A stretch of 64,000 bases of DNA from Deltaproteobacteria bacterium (lineage in GTDB: Bacteria; Myxococcota_A; Polyangia; Polyangiales; Ga0077539), in contig JACRDB010000027.1 in assembly GCA_016218725.1 (NCBI GenBank), positions 19,911 through 83,910 on the forward strand, in the 5' to 3' direction. Positions 37,643 to 46,817 of this stretch are shown here, one piece after another. The notes beneath the pieces are model-generated. The model worked only from the letters and a program-made list of their open reading frames with translations, was not told the DNA's origin and ran no database searches. The position numbers and the translations under genes were made by a program. The first letter of the stretch is position 1; every line of letters starts with the position of its first letter.

Positions 37643-37649
37643 CGTTCCT

Positions 37650-38891
37650 CTAGTGGCGGCCGAAGAGCGCCGCCGCGCACGGGATGATCATGGTGAAGGT
37701 CAACACCACCGCGGCGATGATGCACCCCATGGGGTTGGCCTGGGCGCCGCCGGTGCCGCGCATCATGGCCGCGTAGGGGTTGTTGGCCACGCCGAAGACC
37801 GGCGCGTCGATCTCCATGTTGTCCCGGTCCACGATCACCGCCTGCGGGGGAAGGGCCTCGGACTGCGGGGCGAAGCCCTCCGCGCGGCGCACGGCGGTGC
37901 CCACCGCGATGATCTCGATGAGCCCCGGGGACAGCTCCTTGATGATGAGCTTGTTGCCCACCACGTTCTGCGCCCCGAGGGCGTGGGCCTCCTGCCGGAG
38001 GAGCTCCAGGCAGTTGCCCCGGGCCTTGTAGATGAGCTGCGTGACCTCCGGGAGCTCGCCCCGGGACATGGCCTTGAACATCGCCCCGATGCCCTGGGCC
38101 ACGCCCAGGGAGTACACGCTCGTGGCCGTCACGAGCTGCATCGGGACGTAGCCCAGCTTGGCCAGGTTCCAGAGCTCCTCGCCGGTGAGCTCCGAGGTCA
38201 CCACCTGGTGAGGCTGCACCGGGCCCTGCGAGAGCCTCGGGTGGTACGCCGCGGTGCCCGTGATCAGAAGCTCCACGGTCCCCGGCCCGTAGGGCAGCAT
38301 CTTGAGCTTGACGTCCACCACGGCGTTGGCTCCCGCCTGGGCGGCCTCCATCTGCAGGCGCTGCAGCGCCACGTGGCGGATGCCGTTGTACATCTGCGAG
38401 AACTCCTTGACCTCCCCCTGGGCGAGCTGCCGGAGCGAGCCCGTGAGCCCCCGGCCGATGCCCAGCGCGTAGGCCACGTTCCCCATCACGAAGCGCACCG
38501 GGACGTACCCCGCGTCCAGGTGGCAGTACAGCTCGATCCCCGAGGCCGAGGTGGAGAAGAAGCGCCCCGGCTGCCCGGTCACCCCGGTGCCCTGGGACAG
38601 GAACTCCGTGTAGCCCGCCAGCGTGCGCAGCTCGCTCTGGACGCCCGTCACCCCCACGCTCCCGCGCTGCTGGGCCTCCTGCTCCATCCTCGCGATGGCC
38701 GCGTGGCGACCCTCGGAGATGAGCGACGTGATCTGGCTGATCTCCCCGCCCGCGAGGCTCTTGCCAAAGGACGCGAAACCCCCGGCGATACCCAGGGACT
38801 GCACGCTGTTGCCCACCGCGAGCTCGCCGGGGCCAAAGCCCTTCAGCGCGAGGCAGTAGATCTCATTGCCCGACAACCCCGAGATGACCAT
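37650..38891 (-). CDS. Tandem YbjQ-domain protein with C-terminal membrane helix
   Basis: A 413-residue protein with three or so copies of the YbjQ/DUF74 fold. Segments include SLGIAGGFASFGKSLAGGE and YALGIGRGLTGSLRQLAQGE (early repeats) and YSLGVAQGIGAMFKAMSRGE, each followed by a helix rich in Arg/Glu/Ala. YbjQ-type proteins form small oligomers of unknown function, sometimes described as metal-associated. The C-terminus has one hydrophobic segment (CIIAAVVLTFTMIIPCAAAL), which would anchor the protein. The ATG at 38891 overlaps the end of the upstream cytochrome gene by 29 bp, so the two are likely translationally coupled. Confidence 0.85.
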   Translation of the reverse strand: MVISGLSGNEIYCLALKGFGPGELAVGNSVQSLGIAGGFASFGKSLAGGEISQITSLISEGRHAAIARMEQEAQQRGSVGVTGVQSELRTLAGYTEFLSQGTGVTGQPGRFFSTSASGIELYCHLDAGYVPVRFVMGNVAYALGIGRGLTGSLRQLAQGEVKEFSQMYNGIRHVALQRLQMEAAQAGANAVVDVKLKMLPYGPGTVELLITGTAAYHPRLSQGPVQPHQVVTSELTGEELWNLAKLGYVPMQLVTATSVYSLGVAQGIGAMFKAMSRGELPEVTQLIYKARGNCLELLRQEAHALGAQNVVGNKLIIKELSPGLIEIIAVGTAVRRAEGFAPQSEALPPQAVIVDRDNMEIDAPVFGVANNPYAAMMRGTGGAQANPMGCIIAAVVLTFTMIIPCAAALFGRH

Positions 38892-41076
38892 CGCGGACCT
38901 CCGGCGCGGGATTGTGCGGACCTCCCGCCCCGGACACAACTCCCGACGGCGAAATCGTCGCCGTGAGCGCATGCACATGCACCGGCAGGGACTCCCGGGC
39001 GCACCCGGGGTCCTGGCGCTTGCACCGGGCGCGCAGCCCCGGCACGTCATCAAAAACCCGGTGGCGCTCCCAGGCCGCCCGCGCCCGGAGGGCCTCCGAG
39101 GGCGCCCCGAGGGCCGTGAGCTCCAGCGCCTGGAGGTGCTGGAGCTGCGCCCTCTCGGGGTCCATCCCTAGGCCCCGCTGGACGAGCTCCAGGGCCTCCC
39201 GGTGGCGCCCGGCGAGCCCCAGCCCGTTGGCCAGGTACTCCAGCACCCGTACGTTCCCCGGGCGGAGCCGGTGGGCCGACCGGGCGGGCTCCAGCACCCC
39301 CGCCCAGCGCCAGGTGTCCGCCGCGCTCAGGGCCCGAAGGAACGGCACCACGGGGCTCCCCGGCGCCAGGGTCCTGGCCTCCGAGAGATACCGCTCCAGG
39401 TCCGCCGTGCGGCCTTGACGGAGCGCCACCCTCGCCAGCTCCACCCGGGGCTCGGCGCGGTCGGGCGCCAGACGCGCGGCCTCCACCAGCGAGGGCAGAG
39501 CCTCCCCCACGCGCTCCTGGAGGCTCGCCTCCCCGAGGGCCCGGCCGTGGTCGTAGTAGCGCCGCCACGGGGGCACCTCGCGGGGCGCCTCGCCCCCGCC
39601 CGCCACGGCCTGCCAGGACGCCACCACGGTCACCACCGGCGGCGGGCAGGGCCTCCCCTGCTCCCCCGGAGCTTGCGCGCAAGCGTAGGCCCAGTAAGGA
39701 TTTGCGAGCCTGCGGTGCAGGAGCCGCACCCTCACGGTGACGGGCAGGGCGAGGGCCTCGGGGGCCTCCCAGGCGTAGCGCACGACCCTGGAGGCCCTGG
39801 GCGGGAGCGTGGTGTCATAGGCCACGGCGCGGTACCGGTGGGGGTCTCGGAGGAGAGCGGGGCGGCCGTCGGCATCGATGGGGCGCACCTCCAGGCGGTG
39901 GGCCTCATCCGAGGGGGCGCCCGGGTCCTGGGGTTGGAGGGCTCCGCTCTGGGCGACGAGGGCGCCGCGGGCGTCGGTGACGGTGACCTCCAGCCAGGTG
40001 TCGGCCACGTCCGCGGTGCCGCCCGGAAATCGATGGCCCACGCGCTCGTTGACGAGCACCACGTCGAAGGTGCGGCGCGGACCGGGCTCCCAGGGGACGG
40101 TCTCCAGCGGGCCCGAGGGCCGGGAGGGGTCCGTGGGGGCTGAAAACAGATCCAGCCGCACGGCGCCCTCCAGGGCCTGGCGGGCGGCGAGGGCGGCCTC
40201 CGGGTCGGCGGTCCACGCGGCCAGGGCCGTGTGTCCCCCTGCGAAGCGGTGTGAGCGCACCATTCCGTCGGTGGCGGCGGCGTCGCCGCGGGGCGCGGGC
40301 ACCAGGGGCATGTGGCAATCCTGGCAGGTCCGCCTCGGCGCGTCGGGGTCGTGGCGCTCCAGGTCGTTGCCGGCGTAGGCGCTCTGGTCCCAGGCGTCGA
40401 AGTCGTTCTGGCCGCGCTGCCAGTGGTGCTGGGAGACCGCCTCGGGGATGCCTACCTTGTGGCATGCCCCGCAGAAGTCCCCCTGTGCGAGCAGCGGTCG
40501 GGAGAGCCTCTCGCGGTGCCGCCGGACCTCGTCCTGGGGGGGGTTCTCCCGCGCGGGGAAGGGGACGGGCTCCGGGGAGACCACGTAGTTGCCATTGCCC
40601 GTGCGGTCGTGGATGCGCTCGATGGAGTGGCAAAGGAGGCACCCGACGCCCTGCCGGGCGCGCTCGTGGGCGCGGTCGATGGGGCGGCCGTCGAGGTCCC
40701 CGCCGAAGAGCAGGGCCGGGTCGTGGCAGCCGCCGCACCAGCGGGTGGAGGGGGCCCCCCGGGCGGCGGCCACGGCCCGGAAGGCCGGGAGATAGAAGGG
40801 ATTGTCCAGGGAGGAGAACCGATGGGCCGAGCCGCTCCACTGGGCGAAGAGCTCCGCGTGGCAGACGGAGCAGCGGTCCACGGCGGAGAGGTGGTCGGGC
40901 GGGAGCGAGCGCCCGCCCGACACCGAGGCCGCCGAGGGCGAGTGGGCCCCGGGCGGCGCCTCGGGCACCCGGGCGCGGGGCCCCGGGCACGCGGGGGGTG
41001 GGGTCCGGGCAGCAGGGCCCGCGCACGACGCGAGGGCCACGAGGGCCGCGAGGGCACGCGAGAGGAGCCTGGACAC
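38863..41076 (-). CDS. Five-haem cytochrome c with TPR-like tail
   Basis: A protein of about 737 residues with an exported, probably lipoprotein N-terminus (LASC). Five CxxCH haem-binding motifs are visible in the first half (CSVCH, CGGCH, CLLCH, CGACH and CQDCH), the pattern of a multihaem cytochrome c. A beta-rich middle region follows, then a helical region (about 560-700) with TPR-like pairs such as ALPSLVEAARLAPDRAEPRV and LEYLANGLGLAGRHREALEL. It probably moves electrons in the periplasm. The start is uncertain: GTG 41076 is chosen because it gives the most compact signal peptide and has GAGG about ten bases upstream; in-frame GTGs lie at 41106 and 41115. It is divergent from the double-receiver gene. 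Confidence 0.82.
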   Translation of the reverse strand: MSRLLSRALAALVALASCAGPAARTPPPACPGPRARVPEAPPGAHSPSAASVSGGRSLPPDHLSAVDRCSVCHAELFAQWSGSAHRFSSLDNPFYLPAFRAVAAARGAPSTRWCGGCHDPALLFGGDLDGRPIDRAHERARQGVGCLLCHSIERIHDRTGNGNYVVSPEPVPFPARENPPQDEVRRHRERLSRPLLAQGDFCGACHKVGIPEAVSQHHWQRGQNDFDAWDQSAYAGNDLERHDPDAPRRTCQDCHMPLVPAPRGDAAATDGMVRSHRFAGGHTALAAWTADPEAALAARQALEGAVRLDLFSAPTDPSRPSGPLETVPWEPGPRRTFDVVLVNERVGHRFPGGTADVADTWLEVTVTDARGALVAQSGALQPQDPGAPSDEAHRLEVRPIDADGRPALLRDPHRYRAVAYDTTLPPRASRVVRYAWEAPEALALPVTVRVRLLHRRLANPYWAYACAQAPGEQGRPCPPPVVTVVASWQAVAGGGEAPREVPPWRRYYDHGRALGEASLQERVGEALPSLVEAARLAPDRAEPRVELARVALRQGRTADLERYLSEARTLAPGSPVVPFLRALSAADTWRWAGVLEPARSAHRLRPGNVRVLEYLANGLGLAGRHREALELVQRGLGMDPERAQLQHLQALELTALGAPSEALRARAAWERHRVFDDVPGLRARCKRQDPGCARESLPVHVHALTATISPSGVVSGAGGPHNPAPEVRDGHLGVVGQ

Positions 41077-41197
41077 CGGTGGGAGGCCTCGCCTGGAGCT
41101 TTGCACGATGCGCACCCGCTTGGACACACGGGACCTCTGGAGCTTTGTTGGGAGCTTGTCCTGGCGGGCCAACGGGACCACACTGCGTGGCTGATCG

Positions 41198-41926
41198 ATG
41201 GTGAGCGCAAGAGTCCTGGTCGTGGACGACGAGCCCAACGTGGTGGAGACCATCTCCGCGGTGCTGCGCCGCAAGGGTCACCGGGTGTCCAACGCGGCGG
41301 ACGGCGCGGAGGCCCTGGCGCAGGTGCAGGCGGAGCGCTTTGACCTCGTGCTGATGGACGTGCGCATGCCGGGGATGGACGGGGTCTCGGCGCTCCAGCA
41401 GATGCGCGCCCTGCCGGACCCTCCGAGGGTGGTGCTGATGACCGCGTGGTCGGCGCCGCACCTCCTGGAGCAGGCCTGCCAGGCGGGGGCGGTGGACGTG
41501 ATCCCCAAGCCCCTGGACCTCCCGAGGCTCCTCGGGCTCATCGAGGACCAGGGCCACCGGCGCACGATCCTCGTGGTGGACGACGACCGGGCGTTCTTGC
41601 GGAGCCTCTCGCGGGCCCTGGAGGCGCAGCAGCTCGCGGTGCACACGGCGACCACCGCGGAGGAGGCCCTGACGCAGCTCACCTCGGCGCGGGTGCGCCC
41701 CGACGTGGTGCTCCTGGACCTGCGCCTGCCCGGGATGAGCGGCGCCGACGCCCTGGTGGCGATCAAGAAGCTCGACCTCGGGATCGCCGTGGTGCTGGTG
41801 AGCGCCTACGAGATCGCCATGGACCACAAGCTCCGCGGGGACGCCGTGGCGGTGCTCCAGAAGCCCTTCGAGATGGACCGCCTCCTGCGGACGATAGATG
41901 AAGTGACAAGCGCCCGCGGCGCGTAG
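41198..41926 (+). CDS. Double-receiver response regulator without output domain
   Basis: A 242-residue protein made of two CheY-like receiver domains: the first (about 1-120) with phospho-Asp in LVLMDVRMPGMDG, the second (about 123-240) with LVVDDDRAF and phospho-Asp in VVLLDLRLPGMSG. Both have a Lys near the C-terminal end (IPKPL and LQKPF). There is no DNA-binding or enzymatic domain. Such proteins relay phosphate or act as phosphate sinks in phosphorelays. It is divergent from the five-haem cytochrome gene. The kinase partner is unknown. Confidence 0.92.
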   Translation: MVSARVLVVDDEPNVVETISAVLRRKGHRVSNAADGAEALAQVQAERFDLVLMDVRMPGMDGVSALQQMRALPDPPRVVLMTAWSAPHLLEQACQAGAVDVIPKPLDLPRLLGLIEDQGHRRTILVVDDDRAFLRSLSRALEAQQLAVHTATTAEEALTQLTSARVRPDVVLLDLRLPGMSGADALVAIKKLDLGIAVVLVSAYEIAMDHKLRGDAVAVLQKPFEMDRLLRTIDEVTSARGA

Positions 41927-41929
41927 CGT

Positions 41930-42832
41930 TCACAGCGCGCGGCAGAGGAGGCCCTCGCCGCAGTTGGTGCCCGGGGGACACCCCACGAGGCAGCTCTGGA
42001 GGCACACCCGGTCGGCGGGGCTGCACCCGGTGAGCGCCGGGCACGCGCGGTCCATGGCGGTGGAGCAAGCCGGGCGGCAGGTGCGGCCGCGGGCGTAGCA
42101 GGCCTGGCCGTTGGGGCAGTACGCGCCGCGGGTGCAGTCCGGGACGCAGACGTCCGCCTGGCGGTTGAGCGTGGCGTTGTACGGTCGGCAGGTGTAGCCC
42201 TCGCGGCAGGACCGACCCGCGGCGCAGCGCCGCGCGCACGCGCTGAAGAAGCCCTCGATCACGCAGACCCCCAGCGCGCCGCAGCCGTCGGGGTTCGCGG
42301 TGCGCTCGCAGCCCGAGGAGCAGTAACCCCTCGGGTACTCCTCGCGCTCGCCGCTCACGGCGCCTCGGTAACAGATCACCGAGGTCCCCGGGGTGCGGAC
42401 GCAGTCCCTGGCCTCCGTGCAAGGGCTCCCGATGGACCCCGCGGGGCACTCGGCGCCCGCGTTGACGTCGCAGCACACGCCCTCGCGGCACTCGCTCCCC
42501 ACTCCGCAGGACGAGGTCCCCACGCCCACGCATGTCTCCGGGGGACGGTCCGTAGGCGCGTCCATCATGGCCGAGTCCGCTGGGGCGTCCGGGGTTGCCG
42601 CCGTGTCCGCCGTGGAGTCCGTGACCTGCGGCGCGTCAGCGCCGGAATCGGGGACCCCAACGGGGCACTGCCCCGAGGCACCTCCCACCGGACAGCAGCG
42701 CCCGGAGACACACGAAAGCCCCGCAGGACACAGCCCCCCGACGCCACACCGGAGCTGCCCGGTGGTGTCCCACTCGGGCACACATCCCACCACCAATGCG
42801 AAGGCCACGGCCACCAGGGCTCCAGCGCGCAT
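41930..42832 (-). CDS. Cys-rich lipoprotein
   Basis: A 300-residue predicted lipoprotein with lipobox VVGC and an Asp/Ala/Thr-rich linker (DSGADAPQVTDSTADTA and onward). The body is dominated by cysteines (for example CGVGSECREGVCCDVNAG and RCAAGRSCREGYTCRPYN), suggesting a chain of small disulfide modules similar to those in the larger lipoprotein near 28-30 kb. No enzyme motif was recognised. The start codon overlaps the TAA of the upstream TPR-like gene (TAATG), so translation is coupled. It converges on the double-receiver gene with a 3-bp gap. Confidence 0.78.
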   Translation of the reverse strand: MRAGALVAVAFALVVGCVPEWDTTGQLRCGVGGLCPAGLSCVSGRCCPVGGASGQCPVGVPDSGADAPQVTDSTADTAATPDAPADSAMMDAPTDRPPETCVGVGTSSCGVGSECREGVCCDVNAGAECPAGSIGSPCTEARDCVRTPGTSVICYRGAVSGEREEYPRGYCSSGCERTANPDGCGALGVCVIEGFFSACARRCAAGRSCREGYTCRPYNATLNRQADVCVPDCTRGAYCPNGQACYARGRTCRPACSTAMDRACPALTGCSPADRVCLQSCLVGCPPGTNCGEGLLCRAL

Positions 42833-43623
42833 TATATTGTACCTCCGACCCCGAGGCCGAGCCCTCCGGGGGTGGGGAGGACCAGGGCCCTCGGAGCGCC
42901 GGGCCGTGGGGCTCCGGACCGGAGGAGGAAGCCGAGGACGCCACCCGTGAGGAGGGCACCTCCCGCGAGGCCGAGGGTCCACGCGAGGGTGCTCTGGAGC
43001 TGGGCGCTCGACCGGGCGTCTTCGAGGGCGAGGCTATAGGGCTCCTGGCCGAGGTTGCCCGCGCGGACCCTGGCGCTGTTGCCCGACGCCAGGACGGCGA
43101 AGGCCACGGAGGCCCCCGCGCAGGCGACACCTCCACCGAGGAGCAGCCAGGACCCGAGGCGCGAGGGCGGGGCGCGGTCTTCGCCGGGCGGGTGGGGCGT
43201 GGGTTGGGGCTGCGGCGCTGCGGTGGGGGGGGCTGGCGTGGGCGCGGTGGTGCCTCCTTCACCGAGGCGAGCGCGGAGCGAGGCGATGCGATCCCGGAGG
43301 GTCTGGAGGCCCTGGGGGTCGGCTCCCGGGGCGCCGGCTTCATCGAAGCGACGGTAGGCGTCCAGGGCGCCTCGGAGCTCGCCTGCGGCCTCCAGGGCGC
43401 GGGCGATGTTGTAGAGGAGCGCGGCGTGGTGGCTCTGGTCGTAGGCTGCCTGGAACTCCCGGGCGGCCTCGGCATAGCGCTGTTGCTGGTAGAGGGTGTT
43501 GCCCCGGTCCAGGTGGGTCTGGGCGGGGGTGCCGGGTGGGGGCTCCTGGGGGCCGGGCTGGGCGGAGGCCACGGCGGGGAGGAGCGCAAGGCAGAGCCCC
43601 AGGAGATAGCGGTTCCCACCCAT
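42832..43623 (-). CDS. TPR-containing membrane protein
   Basis: A 263-residue protein with a signal peptide (about 1-22, ending AVASAQ). It has TPR-like helices (about 35-105; HLDRGNTLYQQQRYAEAARE and ALLYNIARALEAAGELRGAL), a Pro-rich spacer, and two C-terminal hydrophobic helices (about 165-190 and 215-240). This architecture is common among myxobacterial periplasmic or membrane scaffolds. The function is unknown. It is followed directly by the Cys-rich lipoprotein gene with one base shared, so the pair is an operon. Confidence 0.78.
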   Translation of the reverse strand: MGGNRYLLGLCLALLPAVASAQPGPQEPPPGTPAQTHLDRGNTLYQQQRYAEAAREFQAAYDQSHHAALLYNIARALEAAGELRGALDAYRRFDEAGAPGADPQGLQTLRDRIASLRARLGEGGTTAPTPAPPTAAPQPQPTPHPPGEDRAPPSRLGSWLLLGGGVACAGASVAFAVLASGNSARVRAGNLGQEPYSLALEDARSSAQLQSTLAWTLGLAGGALLTGGVLGFLLRSGAPRPGAPRALVLPTPGGLGLGVGGTI

Positions 43624-43772
43624 CGGCTGCGGGTACAGTGTAACCCAACCGCGGGGTGCCTGGCGCGAAGTGTGCGTCGCTGGAGCTTGTGGTGGATTTC
43701 GTGTGTCGGGGTCGAGGGGGCTGGTGGTAGGCTACCGGGCACCTCGACGGGTCCGTGACGAAGGGACTGAGG

Positions 43773-44333
43773 ATGAAGCGTTCGGGCTGGTGCATCGGGC
43801 TGGCGTTGCTGGGCGTGCTCCAGGGCTGCGGGAGCGACGCCCCGGCGACGATGGACACGGGGGTGCCCACGGAGGGCGGCGCCGACGCCGGGGACGTGGT
43901 GGCGCCGATGGACGGGGGCTCGGACGCCTCGGACGCGCCCTCGGCGGACACCCAGGGCCCGCAGGACGGCGCCGGGGATGGGGCCACGGACACGGGCACC
44001 GGGTCCGACGTGACGCCAATGGACGGCCCCATGGGGGACGGGACCACCCTGGACGGAGGCGCTGGGGACGCCACCGGGGGCGACGGCACCTCGGGCGGGG
44101 ATGGCACCGGGGGAGACAGCGCGGGCGGGGACGGGGCCGTGGTGGACGGCGGCGGCTTTGCGCTGCGTCCGCACCGCGGCGGGGCGCTGGTGGGGGCCGG
44201 GGGGGTGATGCTCTCGTCGCGCTTCCGGATGGTGTCCACGTTGGGGCAGTCCACGGTGCACGTAGGGACGATGCGATCGGCAGGCTTTCGGCTCCAGGGT
44301 GGTCTCGTAGGGGCCACGGGAGACCGGCGATGA
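43773..44333 (+). CDS. Small lipoprotein with acidic Gly/Asp linker
   Basis: A 186-residue predicted lipoprotein with lipobox LQGC. The ATG at 43773 follows GGGACTGAGG. Most of the protein is an acidic linker of MDTG, TEGG, DASD, GGDGT and similar repeats (about 25-135). The C-terminal 45 residues (SSRFRMVSTLGQSTVHVG and SAGFRLQGGLVG) resemble a short beta-rich motif that ends many secreted proteins. No enzyme is suggested. It ends just before the collagen-like gene, with which it probably forms an operon. Confidence 0.78.
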   Translation: MKRSGWCIGLALLGVLQGCGSDAPATMDTGVPTEGGADAGDVVAPMDGGSDASDAPSADTQGPQDGAGDGATDTGTGSDVTPMDGPMGDGTTLDGGAGDATGGDGTSGGDGTGGDSAGGDGAVVDGGGFALRPHRGGALVGAGGVMLSSRFRMVSTLGQSTVHVGTMRSAGFRLQGGLVGATGDRR

Positions 44334-44350
44334 TGTACGGGAGGAAACCA

Positions 44351-45931
44351 ATGGCTTCGAGACGAAGGGCTCGCGGGGGGATCTCCGCGGTGATGCTGGG
44401 CCTCGCGCTGGCGCTGGCGCCGGGGGTGGCGTCGGCGCAGGTGCCGCAGGCGCTGGTGCACCAGGGGCGGCTCCTGGACCGGGCTGGCGCGGCGGTGGGG
44501 GGCTCGCAGATGCTGACGTACCGCATCTACGACGCGGCCTCGGGCGGCATGGCGCTCTGGAGCGAGACGCACAGCGTGACCTTCGACGACGGATATTTCT
44601 CCGTGCAGCTCGGGGGCATGAGCGCGTTCGCGCCGGGGCTCTTCAACGGACGCCCGCGCTTCCTGGGGGTGACCGTGGGGGCCGACGCGGAGATGACCCC
44701 GCGGGAGCCCGTGGCGAGCGTGCCCTACGCGCTGGTGGCGGGGGACGTGATCGGCGAGATCCACCCGACGGCGGTGGTGATCGGCGGGACCACGGTGATT
44801 GACAGCATGGGCCGCTGGGCGGGCACCGGCGGCGGCCCGCCCGGACCGGCAGGGCCCGCGGGGCCGGCGGGACCGGCGGGCCCGGCGGGGTCCCTGGGGC
44901 CCGCGGGGTCGGCGGGGCCCGCGGGACCGGCGGGACCGGCGGGGCCGATGGGGCCTCCGGGAGAGGGCACCGAGCGCGAGTGCCCGGGGTTCATCTACAA
45001 CGACGTGTGTGTGAGGTTTTTCGACAACGTCTCCACGGGGACCGACTGGAACACCGCGGTTGCCACCTGCGCGGGCCTGCGCTCGGACCTCTGTTCAGCG
45101 ACCCAGTACCACCTCCTCCGATACAACCACGAGGGGGTCGGCGCGGACCTCTTCTACAACACGACGACCGGTCGACGCGCGGTCTGGAGTCGGCACTTCT
45201 CGGACAACGACGCCGGCAGGATCAGCTTCGCGCTCCAGAGCAACGACGACCCGTCCCTCGAATATCGCTACGGTTTCGCCTGCTGTCCGTTGCAGGCCAG
45301 CGCGGGTGCGCGCGCCAGGTCTACGCTCGTCCGTGCCATGGGAGCGACGAGCGACGTGGGGGTTCGCTTCACCTACCTGACCCCCATCGAGAACACGAAT
45401 TCCATGGTCGCGGCTCGGATCTGCGCCTCGCTCCAGAGCGATCTGTGCACGACCAGCCAGTACGTCACGCTCAACGACGCTGGGCGCTTCTCGGGGAGCG
45501 TGCGCCGCCTCACCAACCATTTCTCGGACAACGACGGCGACGTCTTCGACCCGATCCTCGGCACGAACACCCAGGACAACCCTGGTTGGAACGAGGCGTG
45601 GGCCTTTGCGTGTTGCATCAACCAGCTCCCCACGGATGGCTCTTGCCCCTCGCCGGGCACGGTGATCAACAACATTTGCGTCATGGACATTCACGCCACC
45701 GAGGACTCTGACTTCCCGAACGCCTCGCGCGCATGCGCTCGAATGAACGCGGACATCTGCTCCAACAGCCAGATGCAGAACATCCGAAATGCAGGACGCT
45801 TCCCCGGCGTCCGCGCCTGGACCAACAACGGCGCCGACAACGACAGCAACCGGGTCGGTGGTCTCCTCTCGTCGATGCCCGACAACCCGAACCCGCTGAC
45901 GGACCGCTTCGGCTACGCCTGCTGCCTCTAG
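44351..45931 (+). CDS. Exported collagen-like protein with three Cys-rich repeat modules
   Basis: A 526-residue protein. ATG 44351 follows GGAGG seven bases upstream. A signal peptide ends near 29. An N-terminal domain (about 30-160; [33 protein letters not shown]) is of a type that often precedes fibres. A collagen-like (Gly-X-Y)n segment occupies about 161-206. Three related modules of about 90-100 residues follow (211-312, 333-422, 432-525). Each shares xDLCxxxQ or xDICSNSQ, then FSDND or similar, then FACC or YACC near the end. The C-terminus is CCL. A surface fibre or adhesin is likely. The modules look like one duplicated domain; I do not recognise it. Confidence 0.85.
   Translation: MASRRRARGGISAVMLGLALALAPGVASAQVPQALVHQGRLLDRAGAAVGGSQMLTYRIYDAASGGMALWSETHSVTFDDGYFSVQLGGMSAFAPGLFNGRPRFLGVTVGADAEMTPREPVASVPYALVAGDVIGEIHPTAVVIGGTTVIDSMGRWAGTGGGPPGPAGPAGPAGPAGPAGSLGPAGSAGPAGPAGPAGPMGPPGEGTERECPGFIYNDVCVRFFDNVSTGTDWNTAVATCAGLRSDLCSATQYHLLRYNHEGVGADLFYNTTTGRRAVWSRHFSDNDAGRISFALQSNDDPSLEYRYGFACCPLQASAGARARSTLVRAMGATSDVGVRFTYLTPIENTNSMVAARICASLQSDLCTTSQYVTLNDAGRFSGSVRRLTNHFSDNDGDVFDPILGTNTQDNPGWNEAWAFACCINQLPTDGSCPSPGTVINNICVMDIHATEDSDFPNASRACARMNADICSNSQMQNIRNAGRFPGVRAWTNNGADNDSNRVGGLLSSMPDNPNPLTDRFGYACCL
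44831..44968 (+). repeat. Collagen-like (GPA)n coding repeat
   Basis: A run of 9-bp and 3-codon repeats (GGxCCxGCx) encodes about fifteen Gly-X-Y triplets, mostly Gly-Pro-Ala. The DNA is highly G+C-rich and repetitive, so length polymorphism is plausible. It is part of the collagen-like gene. Confidence 0.85.
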
Positions 45932-46019
45932 CTTCAACATCGCCACACTCCTTGGGCGGCTCCAACAATCTCAGAGGATTTCTCGTGGTTGCCTGCCCCC
46001 TTGGGGAGTCCGCGTTGGA

Positions 46020-46070
46020 GGCGCCGAGGGAGGGCGTGGCTCCAAGGGGGAGGAGCCTCCCTCGCGCCTT
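46020..46070 (+). terminator. Terminator-like hairpin after the collagen-like gene
   Basis: A long imperfect stem (GGCGCCGAGGGAGG pairing with CCTCCCTCGCGCC, one bulge) contains a nested hairpin (GGCTCC...GGAGCC) and is followed by TTCCTT. It lies about 88 bp after the collagen-like stop and before the SanA-like gene, in an otherwise featureless 178-bp interval. It is a good candidate terminator. Confidence 0.65.
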
Positions 46071-46109
46071 CCTTGCGCCCTCGCGCGCGATGGGCCATCC
46101 CTCACCCTC

Positions 46110-46805
46110 ATGATCCCCTCCCGTTGGCGTCGCCCGCTCGCCCTCGGTCTCGTCGTCGGGGCGGCGCTCGCCTCGCTGCCCTTCGTCCTCGATGCCCGCG
46201 AGGCCCCCTACCTCTACAACCGCCCGGAGGCTGTGCCTGCCCGCGCGGTCGCGCTCGTCCTCGGCGCCCGGGTCCTGCCGGACGGCACCCCGGGCGCGCT
46301 CCTCGCCGATCGCCTCGCCGCGGCGCGAGCGCTCTACCTACGCGGGACCGTGCGCCGCGTCCTGGTGTCCGGTGACCACGGGCGCGTCGGTTACGACGAA
46401 GTCAACGCCATGCGCCGCTGGCTCGTGGCCCACGAAGTCCCGTCGAGCGCCGTGGTGCTCGACCACGCGGGGTTCCGTACGCTCGACTCCATGGATCGCG
46501 CCGCGCGGGTCTTCGGCGTGCGCAGCGCGGTGGTCTGCACCCAGCGCTTCCACCTCCCTCGCGCCGTGTTCCTGGCGCGCTCCCGCGGCCTCGACGCCGT
46601 GGGCCTCGCCGCCGACGGACGAGGCGGTCCCGGATCCCGGACCGACCGCCTCCGCGAGCGCGTGGCCGTCGCCCGCGCCCTGGCCGACGTGTACCTCCTC
46701 GGCACCGGCGCCCGCCTGGTCGGCCCCCAGATCCCCGCCGACGGCGATGTGGTCCGCTCCTGGGACCAGGCCACCCGCAACGACGTTCACCGCGGAGCTC
46801 GCTGA
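46110..46805 (+). CDS. SanA/YdcF-family membrane-anchored protein
   Basis: A 231-residue protein with one N-terminal membrane helix (about 8-28), then a DUF218-type domain. Family segments are VALVLGARVLPDGTPGALLA, VLVSGDHGR and CTQRFHLPRAVFLARSRGL. SanA/ElyC/YdcF-type proteins affect envelope integrity and vancomycin or cell-wall stress sensitivity in enterobacteria; the biochemical activity is not established. The length is typical of SanA. It converges on the DUF5916 gene. Confidence 0.88.
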   Translation: MIPSRWRRPLALGLVVGAALASLPFVLDAREAPYLYNRPEAVPARAVALVLGARVLPDGTPGALLADRLAAARALYLRGTVRRVLVSGDHGRVGYDEVNAMRRWLVAHEVPSSAVVLDHAGFRTLDSMDRAARVFGVRSAVVCTQRFHLPRAVFLARSRGLDAVGLAADGRGGPGSRTDRLRERVAVARALADVYLLGTGARLVGPQIPADGDVVRSWDQATRNDVHRGAR

Positions 46806-46817
46806 ACTCACTCCTCC

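Noticed and set aside
43670..44350. Extension of the collagen-like gene upstream to an Arg/Gly/His-rich N-terminus
   Set aside because: The extension overlaps the upstream lipoprotein in another frame and lacks a ribosome-binding site; ATG 44351 has GGAGG and a good signal peptide.
44831..44968. GPA repeats as a CRISPR or other non-coding repeat
   Set aside because: They are in-frame Gly-X-Y triplets within a clear gene and have no spacers.
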